This document shows positions 26,685 through 34,530 of a DNA stretch of 64,000 bases, piece by piece. The notes beneath the pieces are model-generated. The model saw only the letters and a list, made by a program, of their open reading frames with translations, did no database searches and was not told the origin of the DNA. The position numbers and the translations under genes were made by a program. This DNA comes from Flavobacterium selenitireducens. Lineage in GTDB: Bacteria; Bacteroidota; Bacteroidia; Flavobacteriales; Flavobacteriaceae. The stretch is from positions 62,001 to 126,000 of the forward strand of contig NZ_JAAVIY010000005.1 of the NCBI RefSeq assembly GCF_014748335.1, read 5' to 3'. The stretch's first letter is position 1. Each line of letters begins with the position of its first letter.

Positions 26685-26729
26685 TACGATGGAATGGCGA
26701 GGTGTTCATCATAAGCAGAAGGTAGCAAT

Positions 26730-27068
26730 ATGCCTGATGTCTGGAGTCTGGCTAAGTGGAAATTTCCTGACGCACTACATCGTTCATAAATTCATAGATC
26801 CTGGCATCGAGGGTGGCGTCAAGCTTACCCCAGAGGAAACAATTGCTATCATAGAGAAGTATGGACGCCAATTATGGACAATGCATTGGAATTACGAGTC
26901 CGGAAAGTTCGACATCGCCCAGCAGGTTTTCGTGTACCAAGGCGCGAACGAAAAGTTTTTGACTGTTCTTCCTTCCAATCATCACACCCGAAACTTGCGG
27001 CATTCAATGAATTATTGTTGGAGTCATTCCGCTACGCCGCAGCTAGAGAAAACTCCTTAAATGAATAA
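26730..27068 (+). pseudogene. DUF3892-like gene with apparent frameshifts
   Basis: The best protein-like reading changes frame twice. From ATG 26730 it reads MPDVWSLAKWKFPD, then must slip one base near 26772 to continue HYIVHKFIDPGIEGGVKLTPEETIAIIEKYG...VFVYQGANEK, then return to the first frame near 26950-26970 to end SHPKLAAFNELLLESF...NSLNE at 27068. The middle resembles DUF3892 proteins. A continuous open frame 26689-27060 exists, but its two ends do not look like protein. The second break is beside a GAAAAG run, so a base lost from the run would explain it. Either a broken gene or an assembly error. Confidence 0.5.
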
Positions 27069-27303
27069 ACAAGACAGAATAAGATCCATCAAAAAAGAGT
27101 TGGATGAAATTGAAATTCAACTTGCCCTGCTCGAACAAATGAAACAGTCAATTACGTGTCGCAAAGCATTATTGACTTCGGAGCTGGAAGCCGTGGGGGC
27201 TTCCGCTCCGGCCCGCAAGGGATCAAAGATTATTACTCCTGAGCAAAGGTTAAAGGTTCGAGCTGAGCTCACTAAGGGAGCAAAGCCTTGGGGAAATCCG
27301 TAA
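27061..27303 (+). CDS. small coiled-coil protein
   Basis: 80 residues. Residues 1-45 form a heptad-rich helix (IRSIKKELDEIEIQLALLEQMKQSI), then a short basic linker and ITPEQRLKVRAELTKGAKPW. No family recognised. The start overlaps the ancestral end of the preceding DUF3892-like frame by 8 bases, suggesting the two once were translationally coupled. Confidence 0.6.
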   Translation: MNKQDRIRSIKKELDEIEIQLALLEQMKQSITCRKALLTSELEAVGASAPARKGSKIITPEQRLKVRAELTKGAKPWGNP

Positions 27304-27348
27304 AGTAACTGGAACAACATTTGATATATTTACAGCAAACAGCTGATC

Positions 27349-27795
27349 ATGAAATATATCTACCTTTTGGGCGTACTTTTCTTCGCCACATTACTGCAAG
27401 CACAAAGCACAAGCTATATTCATAAGAAAGGAAAGACGTCGATCGTCACTGTCAATGCCGAAACTTATCCAGGCGATGATTTTCTTCGCGTCAATTCGTT
27501 TCGCGGGGAAGTGGACAAGGTTGAATGGGCAGACGCGACCAATATCGTTGAATACACCTTCCTTGGGTGGGACGGGCAAACGCTGTTTGTGAAGCGGACC
27601 GAGAATGATCATGTGATGAACAGGAAGGAAGTTGACGAGCTTAGATTCCGGATTGAATCAGGCAAACCGAACGAAATAACGTTGATTGGCCAGGCCGGAC
27701 AAAAGGAACCGCTTCCGGTGAAAGTTCAGGTTGAGGTATCGAACAATGGGCTTAAGGCAAAATATTTAGGTGCTTTGCCCCTTCACCTTCAATAG
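27349..27795 (+). CDS. exported cargo protein of the element
   Basis: 148 residues with a signal peptide (YLLGVLFFATLLQAQS). The mature part is beta-rich and hydrophilic (TSIVTVNAETYPGDDFLRVN, EYTFLGWDGQTLFVKRT). No known domain seen. In this position, between the kinase cassette and the repressor, it looks like a lysogenic-conversion gene. The last 30 bases overlap the small convergent gene behind the repressor. Confidence 0.7.
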   Translation: MKYIYLLGVLFFATLLQAQSTSYIHKKGKTSIVTVNAETYPGDDFLRVNSFRGEVDKVEWADATNIVEYTFLGWDGQTLFVKRTENDHVMNRKEVDELRFRIESGKPNEITLIGQAGQKEPLPVKVQVEVSNNGLKAKYLGALPLHLQ

Positions 27796-27933
27796 AAACT
27801 GGTTCGCAGCAGCAAGGGCGGCTTTTCCGCGATTGTAGTCAGCTGAGGTGTCGCGTTCCTTACGCAAGTGTTCATGGAACCGAACAGCATCCGCGCCTTT
27901 CAAATCTGGAGTTATTTTAATTGGGTTTGCCAT
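27766..27933 (-). CDS. 55-residue protein downstream of the repressor
   Basis: ATG at 27933, stop at 27766; too short for routine ORF calling. Reads MANPIKITPDLKGADAVRFH...ALAAANQFLLKVKGQST. It begins 11 bases after the HTH repressor stop on the same strand, so the two form an operon of repressor plus small partner. Small proteins in this place often belong to the phage switch or to a toxin-antitoxin pair; no specific assignment is possible. Confidence 0.6.
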   Translation of the reverse strand: MANPIKITPDLKGADAVRFHEHLRKERDTSADYNRGKAALAAANQFLLKVKGQST

Positions 27934-27944
27934 AACTCAAATGA

Positions 27945-28220
27945 TTATTCGCTTGTTTTATAAAGTTCCCCAATTAGGACCTGCTTGCCATCACGTATCA
28001 CATAGACATTTTCGCTCTTAAGCTCCCTGGTAGGAATAAATAGATCACGGACGTCAACATCGAGTTCTTCAGCAATCTTCAAAAGCAACTCGGGCTTTGG
28101 GAAACTTTTGTTCTTTAGGATACTCGAAATACTAACAGGAGTTACCCCAACCCTTTCGGCAAAGTCTTTTCCGTTAATTTTCCTTTCGGATAATAGTTCC
28201 CTAATTCTCAGTATCTCCAT
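27945..28220 (-). CDS. XRE-family HTH repressor of the element
   Basis: 91 residues. The HTH spans residues ~3-58 (IRELLSERKINGKDFAERVGVTPVSISSILKNKSFP), followed by PELLLKIAEELDVDVRDLF and a short beta tail (VYVIRDGKQVLIGEL). Typical Bacteroidetes phage/ICE Cro/CI-like regulator. It faces a divergent operon across 143 bases and is therefore the likely CI-type switch protein. Confidence 0.88.
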   Translation of the reverse strand: MEILRIRELLSERKINGKDFAERVGVTPVSISSILKNKSFPKPELLLKIAEELDVDVRDLFIPTRELKSENVYVIRDGKQVLIGELYKTSE

Positions 28221-28363
28221 AATTATAAAAGTTTCTCCAAAGGTATATATTTATAGCATCGCTTTAAGTTTTTTGAAATAAATTATAGTAAACATATATT
28301 ATATTAAAGAATTGGTTATATTTGTCTAGTAAATAATTAAAGTAAAACTTAATTTTAGATAAT
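28221..28363. promoter_or_regulatory. divergent switch region of the element
   Basis: AT-rich control region. On the minus strand TACCTTTG (28238-28245) is a perfect -7 box 18 bases before the repressor gene. On the plus strand TATATTTG (28317-28324) is a perfect -7 box 39 bases before the next gene. I see no long palindrome between them; operators are probably short AT-rich half-sites. Confidence 0.6.
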
Positions 28364-28642
28364 ATGACTACTACTACTGTATTTCACGACGCCTTAAATT
28401 TTTTGACTTATAACACAGAAATAATGTTGGCGGGCACGCATCCGGACGCTGATTGCCGCGTCGATTACTTTGATATGACGTGCAAGGAAACGGACCAATC
28501 CACTATTATAGACAGGCTTCCTTTGGATCTTAAAAGGCACCAAATCATGTCTTTCAAAACTTTTCGAACTTATCATCCGAAATTTGGGCCAGAACACGGG
28601 GATTATATCAAGCACGAAATCAGCTTAAAGGCATCGGCCTAA
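28364..28642 (+). CDS. 92-residue protein at the Cro position
   Basis: First gene of the divergent right arm, opposite the repressor. Starts MTTTTVFHDALNFL; one Cys-containing acidic stretch (DADCRVDYFDMTCKETDQ). No HTH is visible, so it is not a simple Cro. Followed by its own terminator, so it is probably a single-gene unit. No family recognised. Confidence 0.65.
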   Translation: MTTTTVFHDALNFLTYNTEIMLAGTHPDADCRVDYFDMTCKETDQSTIIDRLPLDLKRHQIMSFKTFRTYHPKFGPEHGDYIKHEISLKASA

Positions 28643-28653
28643 CTTCAACGATC

Positions 28654-28683
28654 AAAGCACTTACGGGGTGCTTTTCGTTTTTA
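28654..28683 (+). terminator. terminator after the Cro-position gene
   Basis: AAAGCAC-ttacggg-GTGCTTT followed by a T-rich tail. Confidence 0.82.
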
Positions 28684-28740
28684 TACAAACTTCTTCAAAA
28701 ACTTTCTTTTCAAAGTGTGATTATGTCCGCTTTTTCACTA

Positions 28741-28748
28741 TACATTTG
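28741..28748 (+). promoter_or_regulatory. candidate promoter of the early right operon
   Basis: TACATTTG, a perfect -7 box, followed at once by a small inverted repeat ATCCC-ttt-GGGAT (28754-28766) that could bind a regulator. The gene run from 28857 follows. Confidence 0.45.
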
Positions 28749-28799
28749 CCTTAATCCCTTTGGGATATTCAATTCTTGGCCTACTCAGGCATTCCAATC

Positions 28800-28819
28800 C
28801 TTGAAATTAATATTTGACC
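28800..28819 (+). repeat. element-specific regulatory repeat, copy 1
   Basis: CTTGAAATTAATATTTGACC. It matches the sequence at 31780-31799 in 18 of 20 positions. Each copy lies 26-38 bases before the first gene of a block (HTH genes here, the tail genes there). Too similar and too well placed to be chance; a shared activator or promoter element is likely. Confidence 0.55.
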
Positions 28820-28856
28820 GGCAGCTTTCGAGTTGCCATTTCAATTAATTCAAGCG

Positions 28857-29081
28857 ATGTCAAAATCAATTTATCCCGATCAAGTTTCCTCGTCTGAGAT
28901 TTGCAAAATCTTTGGAATTCGTCCATCTCATGTCTTACGATATATTAAGAATGGCACTCTAACGCCGGTTCCCTCGATACATCCATTTTACGTCTTTGCG
29001 ACAACCGATGTCGATAAGCTTCAATCATATCTCCAACGCTTAAACCAGAGAAGATGTCAAGGATCGAAATCGAAAGCGTAA
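28857..29081 (+). CDS. small HTH protein, excisionase-like
   Basis: 74 residues from the ATG at 28857; an upstream TTG in the same frame (28833) adds PFQLIQA, less likely. SSSEICKIFGIRPSHVLRYIKNGTLTPVP is a MerR/excisionase-type winged-helix start. Overlaps the next HTH gene by 28 bases. Probable excision or early regulator. Confidence 0.65.
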   Translation: MSKSIYPDQVSSSEICKIFGIRPSHVLRYIKNGTLTPVPSIHPFYVFATTDVDKLQSYLQRLNQRRCQGSKSKA

Positions 29082-29332
29082 ACCTTCAGGAACTCTCCGA
29101 GATGATAAGAGCATCTGTTCGAGCGGAAATAGCGTTGGCACAGCCTCCATCGACTTCTGATCAAGAAGAACTTCTCAGCTACAAACAAGTTGCCGATATA
29201 TTCCAGAAGAGCCGCCAGACGATTCACGCATGGGCTTCGAAAGGAATTTTACAACCTTATGGTATTGAGTCCCAAGTATATTTTAAAAGGAGTGAAGTTC
29301 TCGCTAGCCTTCAGAAACTATCAACCAAGTAA
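29054..29332 (+). CDS. HTH_17-type DNA-binding protein (excisionase family)
   Basis: 92 residues. After an acidic N-terminus, LSYKQVADIFQKSRQTIHAWASKGILQPYG is a clear HTH_17 helix-turn-helix with the wing VYFKRSEVLASL. Such proteins are common next to Bacteroidetes integrases and act as excision factors or regulators. The previous gene is also HTH; the two may be a regulator pair. Confidence 0.82.
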   Translation: MSRIEIESVNLQELSEMIRASVRAEIALAQPPSTSDQEELLSYKQVADIFQKSRQTIHAWASKGILQPYGIESQVYFKRSEVLASLQKLSTK

Positions 29333-29352
29333 TCAACTAAATTTTATACACC

Positions 29353-29544
29353 ATGCCTTACAAAACCATTAAGGAAGAAGTCCGGGAGCGCCTAGCAAAA
29401 ATCAAAGCTGATCAGGCATCTCTTATTCAGTTTTGCAAAGACTATTCACACGAGATTCCGGAAGAACTCAACTACACCGAACCTGTAGCGGAACCAAGCG
29501 AAGAAGAAATCGAGCAAATGAACGAATATTTAAAACACATTTGA
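29353..29544 (+). CDS. 63-residue acidic protein
   Basis: MPYKTIKEEVRERLAKIKAD... helical N-half and a Glu-rich C-half (EPVAEPSEEEIEQMNEYL). Four bases before the next gene, so in the same operon. No family recognised. Confidence 0.6.
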   Translation: MPYKTIKEEVRERLAKIKADQASLIQFCKDYSHEIPEELNYTEPVAEPSEEEIEQMNEYLKHI

Positions 29545-29548
29545 GGTA

Positions 29549-30325
29549 ATGACAAGAAAACTTATACATCAGGACGTATCCTCTGCCGAAACAGTATTTC
29601 GCTCAGTCGGTTTTTTAACGGGGAAATTGAACGCTTTCAGAAAGGCTTTCGACAAAACCGGATACAAATTGGAAGACCACTGGCCCGCATTCTCCAAACT
29701 TGGGGTTCAGGAGCGTTTTTGGGAAACGATGCAAAAGGAGGCTATGGCTGCTATTCCTTCGACGGTTGCTAATCACTTGGAAAAAGAAATTCAGAAGTCC
29801 ACTTACAGCATTTACAGTGAATTGAAGGATCTGATTGCCGAGATGCGGAGGGATATCCAAAATTTTTCGAATAGGCAGATCGGATTGTCAGATATTACTT
29901 TCCAAGAGAACAAATTCTTTGTATCAAAAGAATCAAAAAAGCGAATACTGGAAGAAAAATTCTCCACATACATCGAGAACGATCAGGAACAATCCGCGGT
30001 TGACGCCGGCACAAAAGCAATAGAGGCATACAACGAGTTCAATAAAGTGATGCAATCTTTGGGAATGAGAAGTCCTCTTGGGTTCCTCAATTTAAATACG
30101 TTTTGCACGGATAAGGCGGGCGAAAAAGTTCTCGACGCTGCGGGCGTGGTTAGAAGTGTCCGATGGAACATTGCCAAAAGCAAAAACGATGAAGAGCAAC
30201 GTATTGAAAGTCGGACAAAAATCAAGGCTAAAGCAGATAAAGAAGCATCCATGACATATCTGGATTGCAAATGCGACAACCTTTCAAGTTACGACGAACA
30301 AAACAACTTAAAATTGAAGTCATGA
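29549..30325 (+). CDS. element protein of unknown function, paralogue A
   Basis: 258 residues, mostly helical. Its pattern ETVFRSVGFLTGKLNAF, then SDITFQENKFFVSKESKK and SLGMRSPLGFLNLN is repeated in the next gene, so this is the first of two tandem homologues. The middle conserved block (residues ~110-185) is the best match between them. The start ATG at 29549 follows a small spacer; the stop overlaps the ATG of paralogue B (ATGA). Function unknown; location suggests an early or replication role. Confidence 0.7.
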   Translation: MTRKLIHQDVSSAETVFRSVGFLTGKLNAFRKAFDKTGYKLEDHWPAFSKLGVQERFWETMQKEAMAAIPSTVANHLEKEIQKSTYSIYSELKDLIAEMRRDIQNFSNRQIGLSDITFQENKFFVSKESKKRILEEKFSTYIENDQEQSAVDAGTKAIEAYNEFNKVMQSLGMRSPLGFLNLNTFCTDKAGEKVLDAAGVVRSVRWNIAKSKNDEEQRIESRTKIKAKADKEASMTYLDCKCDNLSSYDEQNNLKLKS

Positions 30326-30951
30326 GAAAGAAACTTTATGAAAGCATCGAAGAAGCCCAGGCTGTTTTCGCGGATATAAAATTTATCCAAGAGCCGTTAC
30401 AAAACTTCAAATCTGAGTTTGAAAAAACCGGACTGAACCTTGTGCTTTTTTGGGGCCTTACAGCCAAGCATAACGGGGTGTCTTATTTGCAGGAGGTCTT
30501 GACCAATCGAGCAATCGAGACTTACAGTAGCGCCACGCCCCAATCAATCGAATCAATCGTTTACGGGCAAATAAAGGAAATGAACCGCTTGTTTCGGGAT
30601 GTTGTCAAATTCATTCCAGACTCTTGGCGATCGAGCCACGTTCGACTTCAAGACATTACTTGTAGTGACGATGAGTTTTTTATTTCTGACGACAGTAAAG
30701 AAGAAATCATGGATCGAACGTTTAGGATTTATTCCAATAGCGACCTTGAGGAGAAGGCGTTAAATGCCGCGATTGAGCTTGCAAGTGGTTACCAAGCTTT
30801 CAAGGATGTTCTTAAAACAGAATTACGTATGGCCACACCGTTTGGAGAGTTGAATATCCTGCATTATTTGAAAGAGAGGAATGGCCGAAAGGTAGTTGAT
30901 ACGGATCAGGTGGTCAAGGTTGTCAGAAGGCTGCAATCGGATCTTAAATAA
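30322..30951 (+). CDS. element protein of unknown function, paralogue B
   Basis: 209 residues from the ATG overlapping the previous stop; an upstream in-frame start lies inside paralogue A and is rejected. EAQAVFADIKFIQEPLQNF, LQDITCSDDEFFISDDSKEE and LRMATPFGELNIL mirror paralogue A in the same order. Shorter at the C-terminus. The pair may act as a heterodimer or reflect a recent duplication; no known domain is recognised. Confidence 0.7.
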   Translation: MRKKLYESIEEAQAVFADIKFIQEPLQNFKSEFEKTGLNLVLFWGLTAKHNGVSYLQEVLTNRAIETYSSATPQSIESIVYGQIKEMNRLFRDVVKFIPDSWRSSHVRLQDITCSDDEFFISDDSKEEIMDRTFRIYSNSDLEEKALNAAIELASGYQAFKDVLKTELRMATPFGELNILHYLKERNGRKVVDTDQVVKVVRRLQSDLK

Positions 30952-30967
30952 TCCTCATACGAAAGAC

Positions 30968-31768
30968 ATGGGAAAAGATCCAGCCTTCTTATTTTATAGC
31001 AAGGACTTCTATGAAGGCACCCGCATGATGCTTCCGGAGGAACGCGCTTGCTACCTAGATTTATTAATTTATCAACATCAAAATGGAGGATTTATACCTA
31101 ACGAACCGCGTCGGTTGATGATGTATTGCTCCGGAATTGATGAAGCTACCCTTAAAGCTACCCTTGAAGCTAAGTTTGAACTAACCGAAAAGGGTTGGTA
31201 CAACAAAAAGCTTCAGGAGGTTGTTTCGCTGAGGTCCGAGTTTTCGGGCAAGCAAGCCCTTAATGGCCGGGTCGGGCAATTTTGGAAAAAAGCAAAGTTG
31301 TTTTTAAGCGAAAAAGAACATTCACAACTTAGAGAAAACCTTCAACATCTTAATAATGAAGAAATATTTGAGAAAATAAAGGATATTGATATAAAAAACA
31401 AAGCTATGCTTGAAGCTATGCTTAAGCATTTAGTAAATGAAGATGTAATTGAAGATGTAATTGTAGTTGATAAAGGAAAAGGGGTTCAAGGGGAAAAACC
31501 ATTAAGCAGAAATCAGGCATTTTACAACAATGCGATAGAATCTCCGGAATGGATAGAAACGGTTTGCATGCAACAGCGATCAACACCCGAAATCATTATT
31601 GCAAAACTTAAAGACTTCCTCTTGACAATCGAGGCACAAACAGACCAGAAGCCCAATGAAAAGGAATTCCGAAGCCATTTTGTCAATTGGATGACCAAAA
31701 CCGCAAATCAAAAACCTGCGGCAAATGGGATTAGGCCGCCCGGCCAACGTCCTTACCGAAACGTGTAG
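30968..31768 (+). CDS. DUF1376-domain phage replication-type protein
   Basis: 266 residues from ATG 30968 (MGKDPAFLFYSKDF). The N-terminal ~90 residues match DUF1376 (DFYEGTRMMLPEERACYLDLLIYQHQNGGF), a winged-helix domain of phage replication initiators. The C-terminal helical part (WIETVCMQQRSTPEII...FRSHFVNWMTK, ~195-245) is the companion domain usual in Bacteroidetes phages. Probably binds the element's origin and recruits host helicase. No helicase loader or SSB is encoded, so the element would use host replication proteins. Confidence 0.82.
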   Translation: MGKDPAFLFYSKDFYEGTRMMLPEERACYLDLLIYQHQNGGFIPNEPRRLMMYCSGIDEATLKATLEAKFELTEKGWYNKKLQEVVSLRSEFSGKQALNGRVGQFWKKAKLFLSEKEHSQLRENLQHLNNEEIFEKIKDIDIKNKAMLEAMLKHLVNEDVIEDVIVVDKGKGVQGEKPLSRNQAFYNNAIESPEWIETVCMQQRSTPEIIIAKLKDFLLTIEAQTDQKPNEKEFRSHFVNWMTKTANQKPAANGIRPPGQRPYRNV

Positions 31769-31779
31769 TTTCCTCAATT

Positions 31780-31799
31780 CTTGAAATTAATTCTTGACC
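31780..31799 (+). repeat. element-specific regulatory repeat, copy 2
   Basis: CTTGAAATTAATTCTTGACC, 25 bases before the 901-codon tail gene; see copy at 28800-28819. It marks the start of the structural-gene block. Confidence 0.55.
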
Positions 31800-31824
31800 A
31801 TACCAACTTTAAAACGTCAAGAAT

Positions 31825-34530
31825 ATGGGAGTGTTCCCAATACCAACAGACCGAATCAGATATACACTTTCCCACAAGACCTACGGTAGTTTTACGTTGC
31901 CAGAGGAGCCTTCAGGATGGGACACTGACGAAAAGGAATATGCCCGAAATGTGGACTATCACGGCATTTTCGCCAAGTTTTCCAACGCGTTAAAGTTTAA
32001 AGGCGAATCCAAAGATTTCATCCAGATGATTGAGGCGACCGAGGGCATCAATGCCCGCCCTCGGTTATTGCGGGAAGAGCGCCACCCAGTCACTGACATC
32101 TGGACGCGCAGCTATGAGGGATACCTTGACCTCACCACGCGTGAGATATCCGACGACACGCTTTCAATAAAGTTTAGTTCCGGAGGTTTGGAGCCCATTT
32201 TGAAAGCGCGGGAATCTGAAGCCGTTGAATTGGACCGATTATCTACAATGGACGGAAAGCCGATTGACCCAATGACGGTGGAGCAGGTTTCGCTTGACGG
32301 TCGAAGGATTTTGTTAACCTCAATTTGGGAGATCAGTCGTGCGGATAATATTGCCAGTACTAGGGTCCGCAGTAATGGCGGTACGCGATATCAATCCACG
32401 GGCGTTCCTTTTGAGCTTATCGAGAGGTCACATGAAGAAGCCCAATCGGTCATTCCGGAATCCCACGGGAATGAATTGAACGGAACCACGGGAATGATGT
32501 TGATCGCAAAAGTGGACCGGCCACGAACATTTCGTGTCAAAATGAACCTCACGTTTACTACCAATGTTTTTGAATACGACCATGTGAATCATGGTTGGTA
32601 TGGATTGTTTTTCGGCAAATATTCAAATGGAGAGTCGTACGATTCTGAAAGCAGGATTGAGATTTTTCGGAAGGAGAAAGTGGAAGGACAGCCAAACCAG
32701 TTGCTTGAACTTGGCGGAACTTTCGGAAGTTGGTTCGATCCAAATAATATTGCGCCCGCAACCTGGAATGTAGCTTTTGACGACACAATATCCCTCGATA
32801 CAGGGCAAAGTTTGTCGCTTGAGTTTCTGGTACGCGCCGATTTGGGTAATGCGACACACCGAGGACACTTAGGAATCAAAGCGCAGGACATAAAAGGCAA
32901 ATGCACCATTATCGAAGACAGCTTCTACGAAAAGTCAAAAGCAAAGTTCTTCCTGATGTACGACGTTTTCGAGCGCCTTGCGGAAATCATGACCGGAAGC
33001 AAAAAGAATTTTCGATCGCGATTTTTCGGACGTACCGACAAAGGATACGCCGTTGACGGCCCGGGTGCGCACACAGGCATCACGCACGGTTTTTGGCTGC
33101 GTGGATTTGACAAGCACTCCGTAATCGGTGTTCAGCCTTGGCAGGCATCCACCTACACAACGCGCGCGGCGGTCACATTCAACGAAATTACCTATGTACT
33201 GGCCGGGAACGTTCCCATTCCTTTTCAGAGCACAAACTTCACATCTGAAAAGAACGCAGGAAAATGGATTTTGCCGTCGCCTGCCATATCTGGATCGCTT
33301 AATGAAATCGTTTTTGATTTGGGTGACATTTCCGGACAGACGGACAACGGGGAGCTTGCGTACTACATAAATGAAAATGGTGACACCTACCCGCTAACAA
33401 ACCAGGAGCGCGCGTATTTCTTCAGATACATTTACAATGGAGTTGAGACAACTTACCGATACAACACGGCGGACGGCGGCCTTCACGTTTATGGGGCGGG
33501 GACCGGAAATACCATGCTTGGAACATTTCTGACGCAAACCACAAACATTGATTCCGAGCCAAACCCGTTCAAGCCGCTTGCAACGTCATTCAAGGATTGC
33601 GAGAACTCGAATGCGGCCATTTGGAATACGGGATTGGGAATCGAACGCGTCGGCTTCGAGGAAAAGATCGTTGTTGAGGATCTTCGCTATTTCTATAATC
33701 CCAACGTCACTGTCCGACTACCCAACCAGATATCCAAAGTCAAGCGGACCGTTTCGACGAAGCATTATTTCAGCTCCATAGAAATAGGTTACGAGAAAGG
33801 CGGCAACTATGAGGAAGCGATGGGCCTTGACGAATACAACGGGAAAACGACTTTTTCGACGGTAATCACTGCTTTGAAAAACAGCTATTCCGCATTGTCC
33901 GCATATAGAGGTGACTCATACGGAAAGGAGTTTGCGCGCAGGAAACCGAAAACTCAATATCCTACCACCGACACCCAATACGACGACGACATTTTTTACC
34001 TCGATCTAAAAAAGACTGAGACGGAAATTTTTAAAGAGCGCCTTTGGTTCGATGGGCCCGATGCTCTCGAAGAGCCGCCGACTGGAACCTATTCCCCTGA
34101 AACGGCGACGAACCTAAGATTGTCGCCATTCAACATGATGTTGCGACACGGCTGGTACATTGCCGCGGGACTTGTAAAATATCCGATGGATTACATACGA
34201 TATGCCAGTTCGACCGCGAACAGTTCGCTTACGACAAAAATGGTCGGACAACATCAATATTCGGAAAACGGTAATATTCTCAACTCCGAATTATCCCGGC
34301 CAAGGTTTGTCCCTGAAATCGTCGAGTTTGAGCACGTATGCGATTTCGGAATCATGCAAATCATTGACGGCAAATCGATCATCAATGGACAGCAAACCCT
34401 AAACATTTACGGCCTCATTGAATTCACAAATGAGGACGGGCAACCGGAAAAAGGATGGCTCATAAGCCTAAAGCCAAATGGCGCAGGCAAGTGGCAAGTA
34501 TTAAAGTATAATTCACAAAGACAACCATGA
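31825..34530 (+). CDS. large phage tail structural protein
   Basis: 901 residues, no signal peptide, no transmembrane segments. The N-terminal ~170 residues (DYHGIFAKFSNALKFKG, WTRSYEGYLDLTTREI) resemble the Bacteroidetes phage tail protein encoded beside the tape measure; the rest is beta-rich (for example FRVKMNLTFTTNVFEYD, LGIKAQDIKGKCTI). The tail call rests mainly on the 4-base overlap with the tape-measure gene. It could be the distal tail or tip protein, or carry receptor binding. Host range determinants would be expected here. Confidence 0.65.
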   Translation: MGVFPIPTDRIRYTLSHKTYGSFTLPEEPSGWDTDEKEYARNVDYHGIFAKFSNALKFKGESKDFIQMIEATEGINARPRLLREERHPVTDIWTRSYEGYLDLTTREISDDTLSIKFSSGGLEPILKARESEAVELDRLSTMDGKPIDPMTVEQVSLDGRRILLTSIWEISRADNIASTRVRSNGGTRYQSTGVPFELIERSHEEAQSVIPESHGNELNGTTGMMLIAKVDRPRTFRVKMNLTFTTNVFEYDHVNHGWYGLFFGKYSNGESYDSESRIEIFRKEKVEGQPNQLLELGGTFGSWFDPNNIAPATWNVAFDDTISLDTGQSLSLEFLVRADLGNATHRGHLGIKAQDIKGKCTIIEDSFYEKSKAKFFLMYDVFERLAEIMTGSKKNFRSRFFGRTDKGYAVDGPGAHTGITHGFWLRGFDKHSVIGVQPWQASTYTTRAAVTFNEITYVLAGNVPIPFQSTNFTSEKNAGKWILPSPAISGSLNEIVFDLGDISGQTDNGELAYYINENGDTYPLTNQERAYFFRYIYNGVETTYRYNTADGGLHVYGAGTGNTMLGTFLTQTTNIDSEPNPFKPLATSFKDCENSNAAIWNTGLGIERVGFEEKIVVEDLRYFYNPNVTVRLPNQISKVKRTVSTKHYFSSIEIGYEKGGNYEEAMGLDEYNGKTTFSTVITALKNSYSALSAYRGDSYGKEFARRKPKTQYPTTDTQYDDDIFYLDLKKTETEIFKERLWFDGPDALEEPPTGTYSPETATNLRLSPFNMMLRHGWYIAAGLVKYPMDYIRYASSTANSSLTTKMVGQHQYSENGNILNSELSRPRFVPEIVEFEHVCDFGIMQIIDGKSIINGQQTLNIYGLIEFTNEDGQPEKGWLISLKPNGAGKWQVLKYNSQRQP

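Noticed and set aside
26689..26729. ATG at 26689 as start of the DUF3892-like gene
   Set aside because: It lies at the predicted transcription start of a good promoter, and its first 28 residues do not look like protein.
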